In this document: one piece after another, positions 1 to 10,250 of the stretch | How positions within the stretch are numbered: position 1 is the first letter of the stretch | How the letters are laid out: every line of letters begins with the position of its first letter | DNA from: Dasypus novemcinctus | Lineage: Eukaryota > Chordata > Mammalia > Cingulata > Dasypodidae | Assembly: GCF_030445035.2 (NCBI RefSeq) | Contig: NC_080683.1 | Location: forward strand, 114,871,225 to 114,935,224 | Direction: 5' to 3' | Length of the DNA stretch: 64,000 bases | Made by a program: the position numbers and the translations under genes | The notes under the pieces: model-generated | Databases searched by the model: none | Told to the model about the DNA's origin: nothing | The model's input: the letters and a program-made list of their open reading frames with translations, nothing else

Positions 1-59
1 GTGTAGCTACATAGTTTCAGTGAAATAGCTTAATTCAAAATTGTTTATATTAAAACTAG

Positions 60-602
60 AGAAATACACTACATAATGATAAAGGGATCTTGTCTAAACT
101 TCTTTGCTCCAAATAAAATAGCCTCAAAATTTATGAAGAAATAAATGAAAATACTAAAGGATGAAATTAATAAATCCATCAGCATAGAGATTTATTTCAG
201 TAATTCCTCTCAATAATAGATTGGATAAGCATGGAGCAAAAAATAGAAGATTCAAATAATACATTTACTGAACACTACCCTCTACAATTAAAGAATACAC
301 AACTTTCTTAATTAACCATGGAATATTTACAATAATTAATCATGAACTAGACAATGCAGCCAGTCTCAATAAATTTCAAAGACTAGATTGCATACTCTTT
401 TACCACAAAGCATTTAAATTAGAAACCAATAATATGCAATGCATACATATAAATATGTGTATGTTTGTGTGTTTGTATAAATCTTAAAACATCTAAAGAA
501 CTCAAGTCTAAAACTATCTTAATAGATACTACAAATCAAATCTTAACATCGGTATTTAAAGGAAACCCAATTTATATAATTCAATGTTTAAAGCATAAAA
601 AA
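60..602 (+). mobile_element. Old L1 LINE fragment (ORF2 endonuclease region)
   Basis: The stretch follows the L1 ORF2 pattern in order: the segment before the 'ACTTCAATA' region, the 'CAATAATAGATTGGATA' block, an 'ATTAAATTAGAAACCAATAA' block and finally the 'AAATTTATA...TTAA' block that precedes the inter-domain region. It is heavily diverged, carries stops in all frames and is interrupted on its right by a DAS SINE. It is a dead fragment, and its left limit is uncertain. Confidence 0.65.
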
Positions 603-1038
603 GGAAGCAGACTTGGTGCAACAGATGGAGCATCTGCCTACCACGTGGGAGGTCCAGGGTTCAAACCAGGGCCTCCTGACCCATGTGGTAAGCTTGGCCA
701 CATGCAGCACTGATGTGTGCAAGGAGTGCCGTGCCACACAGGGGTGTCCCCCACGTAGGGGAGCCCCAAGTGCAAGGAGTGCGCCCCGTAAGGAGAGCCG
801 CCCAGCACGAAAGAAAGTGCAGCCTGCCCAGGAATGGTGCCGCACACATGGAGACCTGACACAGCAAGATGATGCAACAAAAAGAAACAGATTCCCATGC
901 CACTGACAACAACAGAAGCGGACAAAAACAACAACATGCAGCAAAAATGGACACAGAGAACAGACAACTGGGTGTGGGGTGGGGGGAAGAAGGGGAGAGA
1001 AATAAATAAAATAAATCATTTAAAAAAATAAAATAAAA
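603..1038 (+). mobile_element. DAS SINE (tRNA-derived, armadillo-type), copy 1
   Basis: The element starts GGAAGCAGACTTGG, followed by a tRNA-like head with an A-box-like segment and a B box reading GGTTCAAACC. The long DAS body follows, with AAGGAGTGCC and GTCCCCCACGTAGGGGAG, then a tail of AAATAAAT units and A-rich sequence. The family is known as a tRNA-Ala-derived SINE of Dasypus. This copy is clearly diverged from the others, and I see no clear target-site duplication. It separates an L1 fragment from an LTR. Confidence 0.93.
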
Positions 1039-1039
1039 G

Positions 1040-1486
1040 ATGTGTTGAGGTCTTAATCCTGGTACCTGTGAATGGGACCTTATTTGGAAACTGGGTCTTT
1101 GCAAATTGAATTACTTAATTTAAAATGAAGTCATACTGGAGTAGGGCAGGGCCTTACTCCAATGTCTGGTGTCCTTAGAAGAAGGGGAAAGAAAGAGACA
1201 GATGCAAGAGGGAGGGCTACCACGTGAAGATGGAGACAAGAAAGAAGACCATGTGGAGATAGGGACAGAAATTGGAATTATGCTTCCACAAGCCGAAGAA
1301 CACAAAGATTGCTGATCAGTGCCAGAAACCAAGAGAGAGGCATGGATCAGATCCTCCCCTACAGATTTCAGAGGGGGCACAGCCCTGCCACACCTTGATT
1401 TTAGACTTCTAGCTTCCAGAACTGTGAGGCACTACATTTCTGCTGTTTTAAGCCACCCGGTTTGTGGTTAGGAAACTAAAACAGGC
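1040..1486 (+). mobile_element. MaLR-type (MLT1/MST-like) LTR, 5' end missing
   Basis: It shows the order typical of mammalian MaLR LTRs: 'GTTGAGGTCTTAATCC', 'GACCTTATTTGGAAA', 'TGGTGTCCTTAGAAGAAG', 'ACTTCTAGCTTCCAGAACTG' and 'TTTTAAGCCACCC'. The first ~40 bp of the LTR are absent, and a DAS SINE abuts the break. The terminal part is shortened too. No internal retroviral sequence is attached, so it is a solo or fragmentary LTR. Confidence 0.8.
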
Positions 1487-2962
1487 TCCCTGAGAAGCAT
1501 CAATTTGATACTTGCTTGTAGGTAAGGGGTGAAAGCAAAGCATGTCCAGTAGCCCAAGGCTGTCCTTGGAAGAGGATCACAGATCTGAGCTCTAGAGTCA
1601 TAGCACACTGAAGAGTGGAGCTCACACATGGAAATGGGGGCTGTAGGGGACCTGAACACAGAACCAAGAGGGTCTGTTACACAAGGCTTCTCCAGAATCG
1701 GCTCTTTGCTCAGGGCCTTGGGATTCTATGGTACCTTCAACTGTCCCAGGTGATCCACTCTCCTTTTGAGCAGTCATGATGTCCAAGGATTTGGGATTAC
1801 ATAGATGATGGCTGCTGCCATTTGGATCTCATGGCTCAGACTAGGGGAAGAAGTTTCCCCCAAAGAATGTGAGAGATTCAAAAAAAAATTGTCTACTATA
1901 GCTACCTCTCAAAATGTTAGGACCAGTGAAGTACTTTCACACCAGAATCCCACAGATAACCTTAAAATTTCAAAGAATCGCGGTCTTGAGCTATTAATGG
2001 AACACTGGAATATGGTGTTACAATGATGGAAATGTCTGTTCTTCATGATGCTTGTTCTACAACAGTATTTAGTCATGGAGACATCATTTATAAAAAGGAG
2101 TTTCTATTGGAAATTAAAAAGCTTCTGAGAATTTTAGAAAGCATTTATAAATAAGATTTATTTGGAATCACAGCATTTTTTAAAGTAAAGACACATTTAT
2201 GGGGAACTGATCTGGCATATTATTCCCTTTATCTTGATCTAGATTTCTGAAAATAGCATATACCTGAAATTTGTTGTTGAAAATATTTTATTTCCTAGAA
2301 AACATTGTTTACAATTAATACAGCATTATAAGTCAGGCCAAAAAGAGGAATTTTTGAGTTGGGAAACAGTTAATGTAAATATTATGACTTACAAATATTA
2401 TGATTCTCAAAAAAATACACATTTCAAAACAAATTATTGCAGAATATCACAAAGTAAATGTTTCTTCAGCATATTCAATATTAGGTAATGAAGAAACAGC
2501 AATGAAAGACTATGTTAATTTGTGTAAGAGTCCTGCTTGGATTTCCTCAGACAGTCTATACACAATTATAAAAGCTTATATTTTGTTTGATAAAATACAT
2601 AGCTGGGATGATGCTGCCAACACAAAGGATAATTCAATGGAGTTGCAGAAATGTACTGGGAGGAAGAACCAAGAAGCTAGCTTTACACTAGTGGTCACGT
2701 AGAATCTGTTTTCTGACTGATTCCTCCCCTCCTTGGTTCTAGATCTCTTGATCGTCTGTATTCCTTTCAAGGCTTAACTCATTCCTTTGAACCTGATCTT
2801 TGCTATTTTCCTCTGATACCAATCTGGAATTCTGTCCTTGTCTATAATAAATGCTGGCCTCACAGTTCATGTCTGTCACAGGCTGTTCTGAGCAAAAACT
2901 TACATAATTCAGCGTGGCCCAGGATATCTGTTCCTTATATATCTCAGTCACTGTATGCCACC
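1487..2962. other. Unassigned sequence
   Basis: About 1.5 kb of AT-rich sequence lies between two LTRs. I recognise no family in it. An open frame of 100 codons (2400-2702, plus strand) has no recognisable motif and no splice or promoter context, so I do not call it a gene. Confidence 0.5.
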
Positions 2963-3393
2963 TGTTATACATTGAATTGTGCTCCCCAAAAGGCATGTTC
3001 ACATCCTATCCCCAGTCCCAGAAAAGTGACCTTATCTGGAAATAGGGTCTTTGAGGATGTGATCAGTTAAGTTGAAGCCAAACTGGGTTAGAGTGGACCC
3101 TAATCCGATATGACTCATGCCTTTTAAGAAGGAAGAATTAGACACAGAGAGAGAGGAGAGAAAGCCATGTGACAAGTGAGACAGAGAACACCATGGATTG
3201 CCAGCAAACTTCTGCCAGAGTGGGGAGAGAAACATGGAACAGATTCTTTCCTAGGGACTTCAGAGTGAGCACGGATCTGCCAACAACTTGATTTTGGACT
3301 TCTGGCCTCCAGAACTGTGAGATACTCAGTTTCTATTGTTCTGATTCTTCTAGTTTGTGGAACTTCATTTGGCAGCCCTAGGAAACTAAGTCA
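2963..3393 (+). mobile_element. Complete MaLR-type solo LTR
   Basis: It starts TGTTATACATTGAATTGTG and ends GGAAACTAAGTCA, the usual TG...CA-bounded MaLR ends. The interior is collinear with the LTR at 1040-1486: the rate-limiting 'CTTATCTGGAAATAGGGTC', 'TTGGACTTCTGGCCTCCAGA' and 'GTTTGTGG' blocks are all present. The flanking five bases are CCACC on the left and CAACC on the right, a four-of-five match consistent with a target-site duplication. Confidence 0.85.
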
Positions 3394-3414
3394 CAACCTT
3401 ATCCCATTTAGTAC

Positions 3415-3869
3415 TGCTTTAGCTTCCTAGGCTGCTCAGAGCAGGTACCATGAGAAGCAATGGGCATTTATTAGCTCACAGTGTTCAGGCTGAGAAAAAT
3501 GTCCAAATCCAGCATCATCTAGGTGATGCTTTCCTCCTGAAGACCAGCTGCCAGTGATCCTTGGCCCCTCTGCCACATGGCCAGGCACACGGAGGCATGT
3601 GCTGGTTTCTCCCTTCTCTTCTGGGTTCTGTCATTTGCAATTTCTTGCTTCCATGGCTCTTTCTCTCACTTACTCTCTCTCTCTCTCTCTCTGTATTCAT
3701 TCTGTTTATAAAGGACTTCAGTAAGAGGATTAAGTCCTATTGTGAATGAGGTTAGTCACACCTTAAAGTGGTCTCATCAAAAGGCTCTACTTACGATGGG
3801 TTCAAGCCACAGAAATGGATTAGGTTTAAGAACATGTCTTTCTGGGGTGTATAGCTTTAAATCATCACA
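3415..3869 (-). mobile_element. MaLR-like solo LTR, xenarthran variant
   Basis: Read on the minus strand it starts TGTGATGATTTAAAG, carries 'ACATGTTCTTAAACCTAATC' and a GA-rich stretch, and ends 'CTAATAAATGCCCATTG' followed by 'GCAGCCTAGGAAGCTAAAGCA'. The same design recurs at 13136-13585, 47819-47912 and 48740-49388. Flanks are AGTAC on the left and ATTAC on the right, a near target duplication. A (CT)n tract sits at about 3670-3692. Confidence 0.75.
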
Positions 3870-3949
3870 ATTACAGAGAAAGAATTCCCCAGGTTTAAAG
3901 TAACAACATCAAACCCCAACCAACATGATTTTTTAAAAAATCTGATAAT

Positions 3950-4562
3950 ATGATTTTAAATGTCATTTAAAGGAAGGAATAGACAAAGAATACTCTAGAA
4001 ATAAAAAGACCAGGAAAGAGAGTCAGCACTGCCCTATATGAAAACATATTCTAAAGCAACAATTGTATGTAGCACTAGGGAAGTTTCATGGTTAAAAGAT
4101 TTTAATACATGATAAGGGAGGCCTCATCAAATGACCAGCAAGGGACGGGTCAGTGGTTAATGGTTGGAAGAGAAAATCCATTCACAGTTACACCACACAC
4201 TATATATTACATTAAAAATTAAATATTTTAACTTATAGAAAAAGTTGAATATCAAAAATCTAAGAGCTAGATTTTTTTTTAACTTTAGAAGTAAAAGACT
4301 AAAAAATAGGAATCAGTAGATTTCGCCAAAGAGACTTTGAAAACCTTTACATCTCAAAATCAGAGCACCAAAAAACAAAACCTTCCTTAAGCAAAGTAGA
4401 AAGGTGTACAAGTGGCTATGGAAAAATGTATACCACAAATCTGATAAATTCATCAAAATTTCCTATTATTTAAAAATTCATTCAAACTGGTAGATAAATA
4501 AATGATTCAAAGAGGAGGAAGCATAATCAGTAAACAAAAAGATTTAAAATTGTGAACCTCAG
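3950..4562 (+). mobile_element. Old L1 (L1M) ORF2 3' part, left segment
   Basis: The sequence follows degenerate ORF2 C-terminal blocks: the 'TATTCTAAAGCAACAATTGTA' region, the 'ACACCACACAC' region and the block describing resumed-reading positions before the 3' UTR. It continues after the DAS insertion at 4563. No frame is intact. Confidence 0.6.
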
Positions 4563-4944
4563 GGAAACAGACTTGGCCCAGTGGTTGGGGCGTCCATCTA
4601 CCACATGGGAGGTCCGCGGTTCAAACCCCGGGCCTCCTTGACCCGTGTGGAGCTGGCCCATGCGCAGTGCTGATGCGTGCAAGGAGTGCCGTGCCACGCA
4701 GGGGTGTCCCCCACGTAGGGGAGCCCCACGCGCAAGGAGTGCACCCGTAAGGAGAGCCGCCCAGCGCGAAAGAAAGTGCAGCCTGCCCAGGAATAGCGCC
4801 GCCCACACTTCCCGTGCCGCTGAGGACAACAGAAGCGGACAAAGAAACAAGACGCACAAAAAGACACAGAGAACAGACAACCGGGGGGGGGGGGGGTGAT
4901 TAAATAAATAAATAAATCTTTAAAAAAAAAATTGTGAACCTCAG
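4546..4944. repeat. Target-site duplication of DAS copy 2
   Basis: AAAATTGTGAACCTCAG (17 bp) is present perfectly at 4546-4562 and at 4928-4944, immediately outside the SINE. This fixes the insertion boundaries. The perfect match indicates a comparatively recent event. Confidence 0.95.
4563..4927 (+). mobile_element. DAS SINE, copy 2 (young-looking)
   Basis: It has the cleanest DAS consensus in the window: an intact A-box-like TGGCCCAGTGGTTGGGG segment and a B box GGTTCAAACCCC, then the full body. The tail has a run of about 15 G, (AAAT) units and ATCTTTAAAAA. A perfect 17-bp target-site duplication surrounds it. It inserted into an old L1. The low divergence and intact internal promoter boxes suggest a recent, possibly polymorphic insertion. 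Confidence 0.97.
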
Positions 4945-5575
4945 TAAAAAAAAAATACACGTAAAAAAAGCAAGGTTTTTTTTGGCAATTCAAAAATAAT
5001 TCAAACTGTTAGAAAAGGCTTATGGAATTTGATATACTCATCTACTGTTGCAGACAGTGTGAATTGCCACAAATATTTTGGAAGAATTTAGCAGTGTGTG
5101 TATATATATATATATAAAACAATTTAAAAATCTTCACATACGTTGGCACAGTTATCTCCTTCTGGAAACTCAGTGCAAACGAATCCAAAGAAATAAAAAG
5201 CACTAATATTTATGACAGGAAGAATGGAGAGTGGAGGAGTTAAGAAGTTGCAAGGAAGAAGGAAAGGAAGAATATAAGCGATCTATTCAACAGCAGGACA
5301 TTAAATTATGGCATGGTGCAGCCATTTGAAATACTACATGGCCCACCAAAAGGAAGGAAAATGGTTCCTATATAGTGTTCAGTAAAATAAAGAAAGCTGT
5401 GTCATTCCGTGCATGTTAAATTAGCTACCGTGCAGGAAGTCAGCGTGTATATAAGCAATGAATACAAAGGAATTTACAAGAATGAAAACAGTTGGGTTAG
5501 GGTGATTTACTATTTCCATCTTCCAAATTTTCTTCACTATTACTTGAAACCCTAAGTAGTAATGAACATAGACCT
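4945..5575 (+). mobile_element. Old L1 (L1M) 3' end, right segment
   Basis: This continues the element at 3950-4562 with typical L1M 3' blocks: 'GAATTGCCACAAATATTTTGG', a degenerate 'CTTCTGGAAACTCA' block, a 'GCAGCCATTTGAAATA' block and 'TTTCCATCTTCCAAATTTTC'. A TG/TA microsatellite lies inside it. The element is fully decayed. Confidence 0.65.
5093..5116. repeat. (TG)n(TA)n microsatellite
   Basis: Four TG units are followed by about nine TA units. The tract lies inside the decayed L1 3' end. Confidence 0.9.
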
Positions 5576-7066
5576 TACTGGGAGTGATGTTACTGCGAGA
5601 GGGCTGGTGCAAACCCATCAATGCCCCGAGGGCCCCAGGGAGTCCCTCTCTTCATTCTGAGAGGCGAGCAGCTTTCTTTGAACCCTGGGTGTTGCTGGAA
5701 TAGGGTAACAAGAAAAAAAAATAGGAAAACAAATCAAAGAGACTACTTTTTTCTTTCCTTCTTTTTTTAAGCAAGGAGATACCTAAGAGCATCCTCTTTC
5801 TCTATATACATAGGAGAAGAAAATTCAGGTAAATCGTTCAGGTTTTCACGCAAGCTTAAAACAAGCACCTGATAAGATCTTCTGAATAAGGATTGGGTAT
5901 TGAGTCATTCATTGGTGCTTTGTTGTATTAATCATCGCCATCAAACAATAAACGATTTATTAGTCACTCAGTTGTCTTGCTGCTACATTGGCCTTTATCT
6001 GATAACAATGCACTCCACCCTAGTTATAAAGATAGTTTTTCTGAGAAAATAAGAAAGTGCAGCCTTTGGCCAGGCTTTCCCCACGGATTCTTCGGTTTCT
6101 GAATGTGCTCCAAAGGGGGTGGGTGGTGGGATTGAGTAGTTGTTTGCTACCGGCTCTGGGAACAGGCTCCCCTGTTTCATGATTAATAACAACATGGTAG
6201 GATTTTCCTATTGTTAGGTTGTCATTTCTCACCATTGCTATGCTGTCAGCCTGGCAGTCAAAAAAAGTCTGTAACTACCGACCCCAGAAACCACTGCTGT
6301 GGCTTGAGCTCAGCGGGCACCAGGATTCTGAGCTGCCAGCTTCGGGTAGGAGGGATGCCAGGTTTCCAGGGAGACCCGCGAGTGCCTCCCCAGCTGTGAG
6401 AACCTTTAAGGGCCTGTTTCCTTTTCATGCTAGATCCCAGTCTACAGGAGAAGAAAAGGATTCCTATTTCCTGCCTCCTACTCCCGTAGTTGCAAAACTG
6501 TCTTTTTGACAAGTCATTAAGGCCTTTAAAGTTGAGATGTGGGTTTTTTTAAGCGCTCACATTGATGGTTTTAGAACATCTTGAAAGGGGAAGTGGAATT
6601 CAGGTCTGGGCATACAGCGTTTGGCTGTAAATCTCTAGTCCTGCTCTTGGGATCCTGGGAAAGGAGACATGGTCGTTAAATCGCAAGGAGCTGTTGCAAT
6701 AAGAATTTTGCTTAACTAACTATGGGCCTTAAAAATACTCTTAGTACAGTTCTGGCTCAACACTTGTCATTTAGTGTTCTAAAGGGTGTCGTTGATACGA
6801 TTTAGTTCTTGGTAAAGAATTCACCACCTTATGGAAACGGATATGGAGAATAAGCTGCAACTGGGCAAGAATCCTTACTGTAAATACAGTGCTTGGGTCT
6901 CGAATTGTGTCACACCCACATACACAATCTGTCAAAAAGACACAAAATTGCATTTAATATGTAGAATATTGACAACAAATCCTTTCCTGCCTCATTCTGG
7001 CAATCTTTTTATAAAATTGGTTTTTTCTCATGATTTTAAGTTTTTCCTTGCTGCATAGCATGCCTG
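5576..7066. other. Unique intergenic sequence with a candidate regulatory block
   Basis: I recognise no repeat here. The part at 5885-6015 is annotated separately. The part at 6100-6510 is moderately GC-rich with several overlapping short open frames, which I do not regard as coding. Confidence 0.55.
5885..6015. promoter_or_regulatory. Candidate conserved noncoding element (motif cluster)
   Basis: Non-repetitive sequence with dense developmental-type sites: a TTAATCA homeodomain site at 5928-5934, an AACAATAAACG block (SOX and forkhead-like) near 5944-5954, ATTTATTAG next to it, and CTGATAACAATG (GATA plus SOX-like) ending near 6010. Conservation is inferred from appearance only. Confidence 0.3.
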
Positions 7067-7480
7067 TCTTAGGTTGCCAGGGTACTATGACAAATGCCAC
7101 CTACTGGTTGCCTTAAACTACAGGAATTCATTGTCCCATGGTTTGGGAAGCTAGAAGCCCAAAATCAAGGTGTTGGCAAGACTGTGCTTCCTCAGTGTGC
7201 AGCATCTGGTGGTGGCTTCCTGGCAATGCTCCATGACCTGGCCACTGTCACCTTGCGTTCCTGCTCTGCTTCTCCTACTCCTGGCTTTGTGTCTTGGGAC
7301 TCCACGCCTGTGAATTAAGGCCCATACTCATTCAATCCAGCATCATCTAAGTAGGCTTTTGAAGATACTATTAAAAAAGAGTCCAGTCTTTAATCATAGC
7401 ATCTTCAAAGGTTATCTGCAGATGGGTTTACACCCACATGATCAGTTCCCAACAGTCAACATTTCATACCACCCAGGGTA
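7067..7480 (-). mobile_element. MaLR-type LTR, diverged
   Basis: On the plus strand it reads as the reverse of a MaLR LTR: 'CTTAGGTTGCCAGGGTAC', 'GGTTGCCTTAAACTACAGGA', 'GGAAGCTAGAAGCCCAAAAT' and 'CAAGGTGTTGGCAAGACTG'. Toward 7320-7480 it resembles the variant LTR at 3415-3869 ('CCAGCATCATCTAAGTAGG'). Confidence 0.65.
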
Positions 7481-7560
7481 CTTCCAGGAAACGAGAACAT
7501 TTTCCAGGTGGAATCATGACACTAAAGAGAATTAGAAGTGATTTTAAGAAAACTTTAGGG

Positions 7561-7998
7561 AAGCGGATTTGGCTTAATTGATAGACCTCCGCCTACCACG
7601 TGGGAGGTCCAGGGTTCAAACCCAGGGTCTCCTGGCCTGTGTGGAGCTGGCCCATGGGCAGTGCTGATGCATGTAAGGAGTGCCCTGCCACGCAGGGGTG
7701 TCCCCCACGTAGGGGAGCCCCACGCGCAAGCAGTGCGCCCCATAAGGAGAGCCGCCCTGCGTGAAAAAAGTACAGCCTGCCTGGGAGTGGCATCACACAC
7801 ACCAAGAGCTGACGCAGTAAGATGACACAACAAAATGACGCAACAAAAAGAGATACAGATTCCCGGTGCTGCTGACAAGAATACAAGCAGACACAGAAGA
7901 ACACGCAGCGAATGGACACAGAGAACAGACAACTGGGGGCGACAGGGGGAAGGGGGAAGGGGAGAAAAGTTAATTAAAAAAGAAAAAAAAGAAAAAAA
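7561..7998 (+). mobile_element. DAS SINE, copy 3
   Basis: Full-length DAS with B box GGTTCAAACCC and the standard body, plus a duplicated 'GACACAACAAAATGACGCAAC' segment. Its A-rich tail is interrupted by G. A perfect target-site duplication AAGAAAACTTTAGGG is present at 7546-7560 and 7999-8013. Confidence 0.96.
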
Positions 7999-8013
7999 AA
8001 GAAAACTTTAGGG

Positions 8014-8345
8014 CCGCCTAGGTGTCACAATTGTAAGTAACTTGATACTGACACTTTTTTTTTTCCTAGACAAAAGAAGTTCAGAAATGGAAGCCATGCC
8101 CAGAGGGACAGCAGGATGTGCCACTGATGTCTTGGCAGCTTTGAGTATCCATTTTCACTTGGGCCCCTGAGAGCTGATGTGCAGGTTTTCTCCGCTCCAA
8201 ATCGCCAGGCCTGGAGTTACTCAGCCCACGCCCTATGGAAGGGTGAATCAGAGAAGAGGCCACACAAGGAGGAGACCCCAGGATCCGCTGCACCCCTAGG
8301 CCAGCTTTCCTGAAGGATACCTTTCCTTTCTTGCTTATCTTTCTT
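8014..8345. other. Unassigned sequence
   Basis: I see no recognisable repeat or coding signal. Confidence 0.5.
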
Positions 8346-8470
8346 CCTTTATCTAGCTGGGCCTTGGTTTCCCCTTCTGTAACACGGAAATGATGGTTCC
8401 TACCTCATGTGATTGAGGAATAAAAGCACTCGAAATGGTAAAGGGCCTGGCTATATTCATTGCCATGGCA
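8346..8470 (+). mobile_element. MIR SINE, 3' part
   Basis: The order 'CTGGGCCTTGGTTTCCCC', 'TCTGTAACACGGAAATGATG', 'CCTACCTCATGTGATTGAGG' and 'AAAGGGCCTGGC' is the MIR core-to-tail signature. It is an ancient mammalian SINE with no sign of recent activity. Confidence 0.75.
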
Positions 8471-9834
8471 AGGAATAAAGAAATGACAGCTAAAAACAAT
8501 AAGTTAAAAAAATCATAATCTGGATGCAATGAAACAGTTTAGTTAGGAAATCTATATTTCCTACAAGTGATGGATTGCCTTTTACAGACCTGGAAAATAG
8601 GTGCAATAGGTTACAATACATGAATTAACTCTTATTTTATATACTTAAATTCTGGGTTCCCTGAATTAATATGGAAGGCCTCACAAAACAATACTTTATT
8701 ACCAGGGCTCAGGTACTATTTTCTTTTTTTAAAAGGAAATTGCAAGATTCAGGAAAAGCTTACAAACACACAGAACCCTAATCACTTACTCCCACATATC
8801 TTGCTACTTCCCACAAGAGTCCCACAGTTTTTGTACAAATAAAGAGGAGAGGGGTCCCTCCACATGCCCCCCCACCTCATCTCAGTTCTGAAATAGGAGA
8901 GCAGTTTTCCAAAAAGTTTGACCTCTTTCTCCCCGCCCCTTCGGCTAACGTAAGCTTCCTCTCTTGCCCTCAGGGATACCTCACCACTTTCACAGAGACT
9001 GTGTATAAAATATCTCATTCTTGGATGACCAGCTTGGTACCAAGGCTGAGCTAGATTTGAAGGAAATGAATTTTGTAACGAGAGGCTCTGTGTTTTTAGA
9101 CACTTGGGACATTTTATTTTCTCCGGAAAATTATTGTTTGACTCACTGTCATATTTTACATTCTATTTGCATTCTCTTGTCAAAAGGTAATACTGAGCGA
9201 AGAAGTAAAATTTAAGAAAGTTGAGAGATGAACTATTATCCACTTATATATGCTAATTAAAAACTAAGACTCTTATTTCATTTACTTAGTTCAAGAAAGT
9301 AAACAAAGGCTAGTTTCAGAATGAGTTCCCTCCACATTTATGCCTGGCCACAGTAGGCAGAGCTCTATTTTGGCGACTGTGGGAAATCACCAAAAAATGT
9401 GGAATAAATGATTCCTGCATGCTGAGCACCTCACGGACGTTAAAGGGGGTGGGAACTTTTGAGACTTGCTTCTATCCAGATTCCCTGTCTCTAAGGAGGC
9501 TGATACTTACGTCAAAAAATAGCTTGGGGTGGGGGGGGTCATATGGGATTGTTCCAGAATTAATGACCACTAATCCTGTGCATGGGTGCGTGTGTGGGCA
9601 TGCTTGGATATGCATGGATGCACATATATGTGTGTGGGCATGCCGTGTGTGCACGTGTGTGGGCATTCTGTGCGCGTGCATGTGTGTACATACTGTGTAT
9701 GGGCACATGTGCTACTATCTGTGTGTGCATGTTGTGTGTGTTAATAACACTTGCCCGGGTGTCTCTGTAACTTCCAGGGTCTTCAGCGAAGGCACCTCAT
9801 CCCACCCCTCTCCCGTCTGAACCTCTGAGCTGGC
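8471..9834. other. Unique intergenic sequence
   Basis: No family is recognised apart from the TG-rich tract listed separately. Several short open frames are present without coding context. Confidence 0.5.
9578..9748. repeat. TG-rich degenerate microsatellite
   Basis: About 170 bp of alternating purine-pyrimidine sequence (GTGTGTGGGCATG, GTGCACGTGTGTG and similar units) with many interruptions. It creates spurious Cys/His/Val-rich frames on both strands. Confidence 0.85.
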
Positions 9835-10250
9835 ATTCGAATTACCTGGGTGCAGGCCCACTGTGAATCAGTGGGTGGAATTAAAGGGTATATTTTCCAG
9901 AGTGCTCGACAGAGAGCGGAGGAAGTGTGTCAGCAGGTGGGGAGGGCTGGGCCTGGGGAAGAAGGGCCCCCAGGCGGGAGGCCTGAGAGAGTGGGGGAAA
10001 CTCCCAGCCAGCCAGCCGGCCTCCGGTAATGAAATGTGACAGTGCTCCCACTGGTGGGAAGCCAAGGGGAGGCCGGCTGAGCGGGAGGTTAGGGAAGGAT
10101 TTGCATAATTACATTCACCTGAGGGACCCCATTTACCCAACAATGCAGCCCTTTGTGGCAGAGCCTGGCAGCTGCCCACCGGGTTAGAGCAATGTGCAGC
10201 GGCTGAGGCCTGGTTCTTCTGAAACAAGCGCGTGGCGGCTGAAAAAGGAC
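9835..10250. other. GC-richer unique block
   Basis: Non-repetitive and G-rich in its left half, with a motif cluster at 10095-10180 described separately. A 119-codon minus-strand frame crosses it but has no recognisable domain. Confidence 0.45.
10095..10180. promoter_or_regulatory. Candidate enhancer core: POU/homeodomain, SOX and E-box sites
   Basis: ATTTGCATAATTAC at 10099-10112 combines an octamer (POU) site with a TAATTA-like homeodomain site. CACCTG E-box follows at 10116-10121, AACAATG SOX-type at 10139-10145, CTTTGTG at 10151-10157 and CAGCTG E-box at 10169-10174. All lie within about 80 bp of non-repetitive sequence. Function is inferred from the site clustering. Confidence 0.35.

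Noticed and set aside
603..680. tRNA gene at the head of the DAS SINE
   Set aside because: The A and B boxes are tRNA-like, but the sequence continues as a SINE body and tail and recurs many times. It is a tRNA-derived SINE, not a tRNA gene.
588..1104. Overlapping frames of 97-147 codons on both strands
   Set aside because: They lie inside a DAS SINE. Equivalent frames recur at every DAS copy (4527-4993, 7555-7932, 11836-12237, 36420-36847, 48325-48739, 59049-59430).
9419..9820. Cys/Val/His-rich frame of 133 codons
   Set aside because: The distinctive part is translation of a TG-rich degenerate microsatellite.
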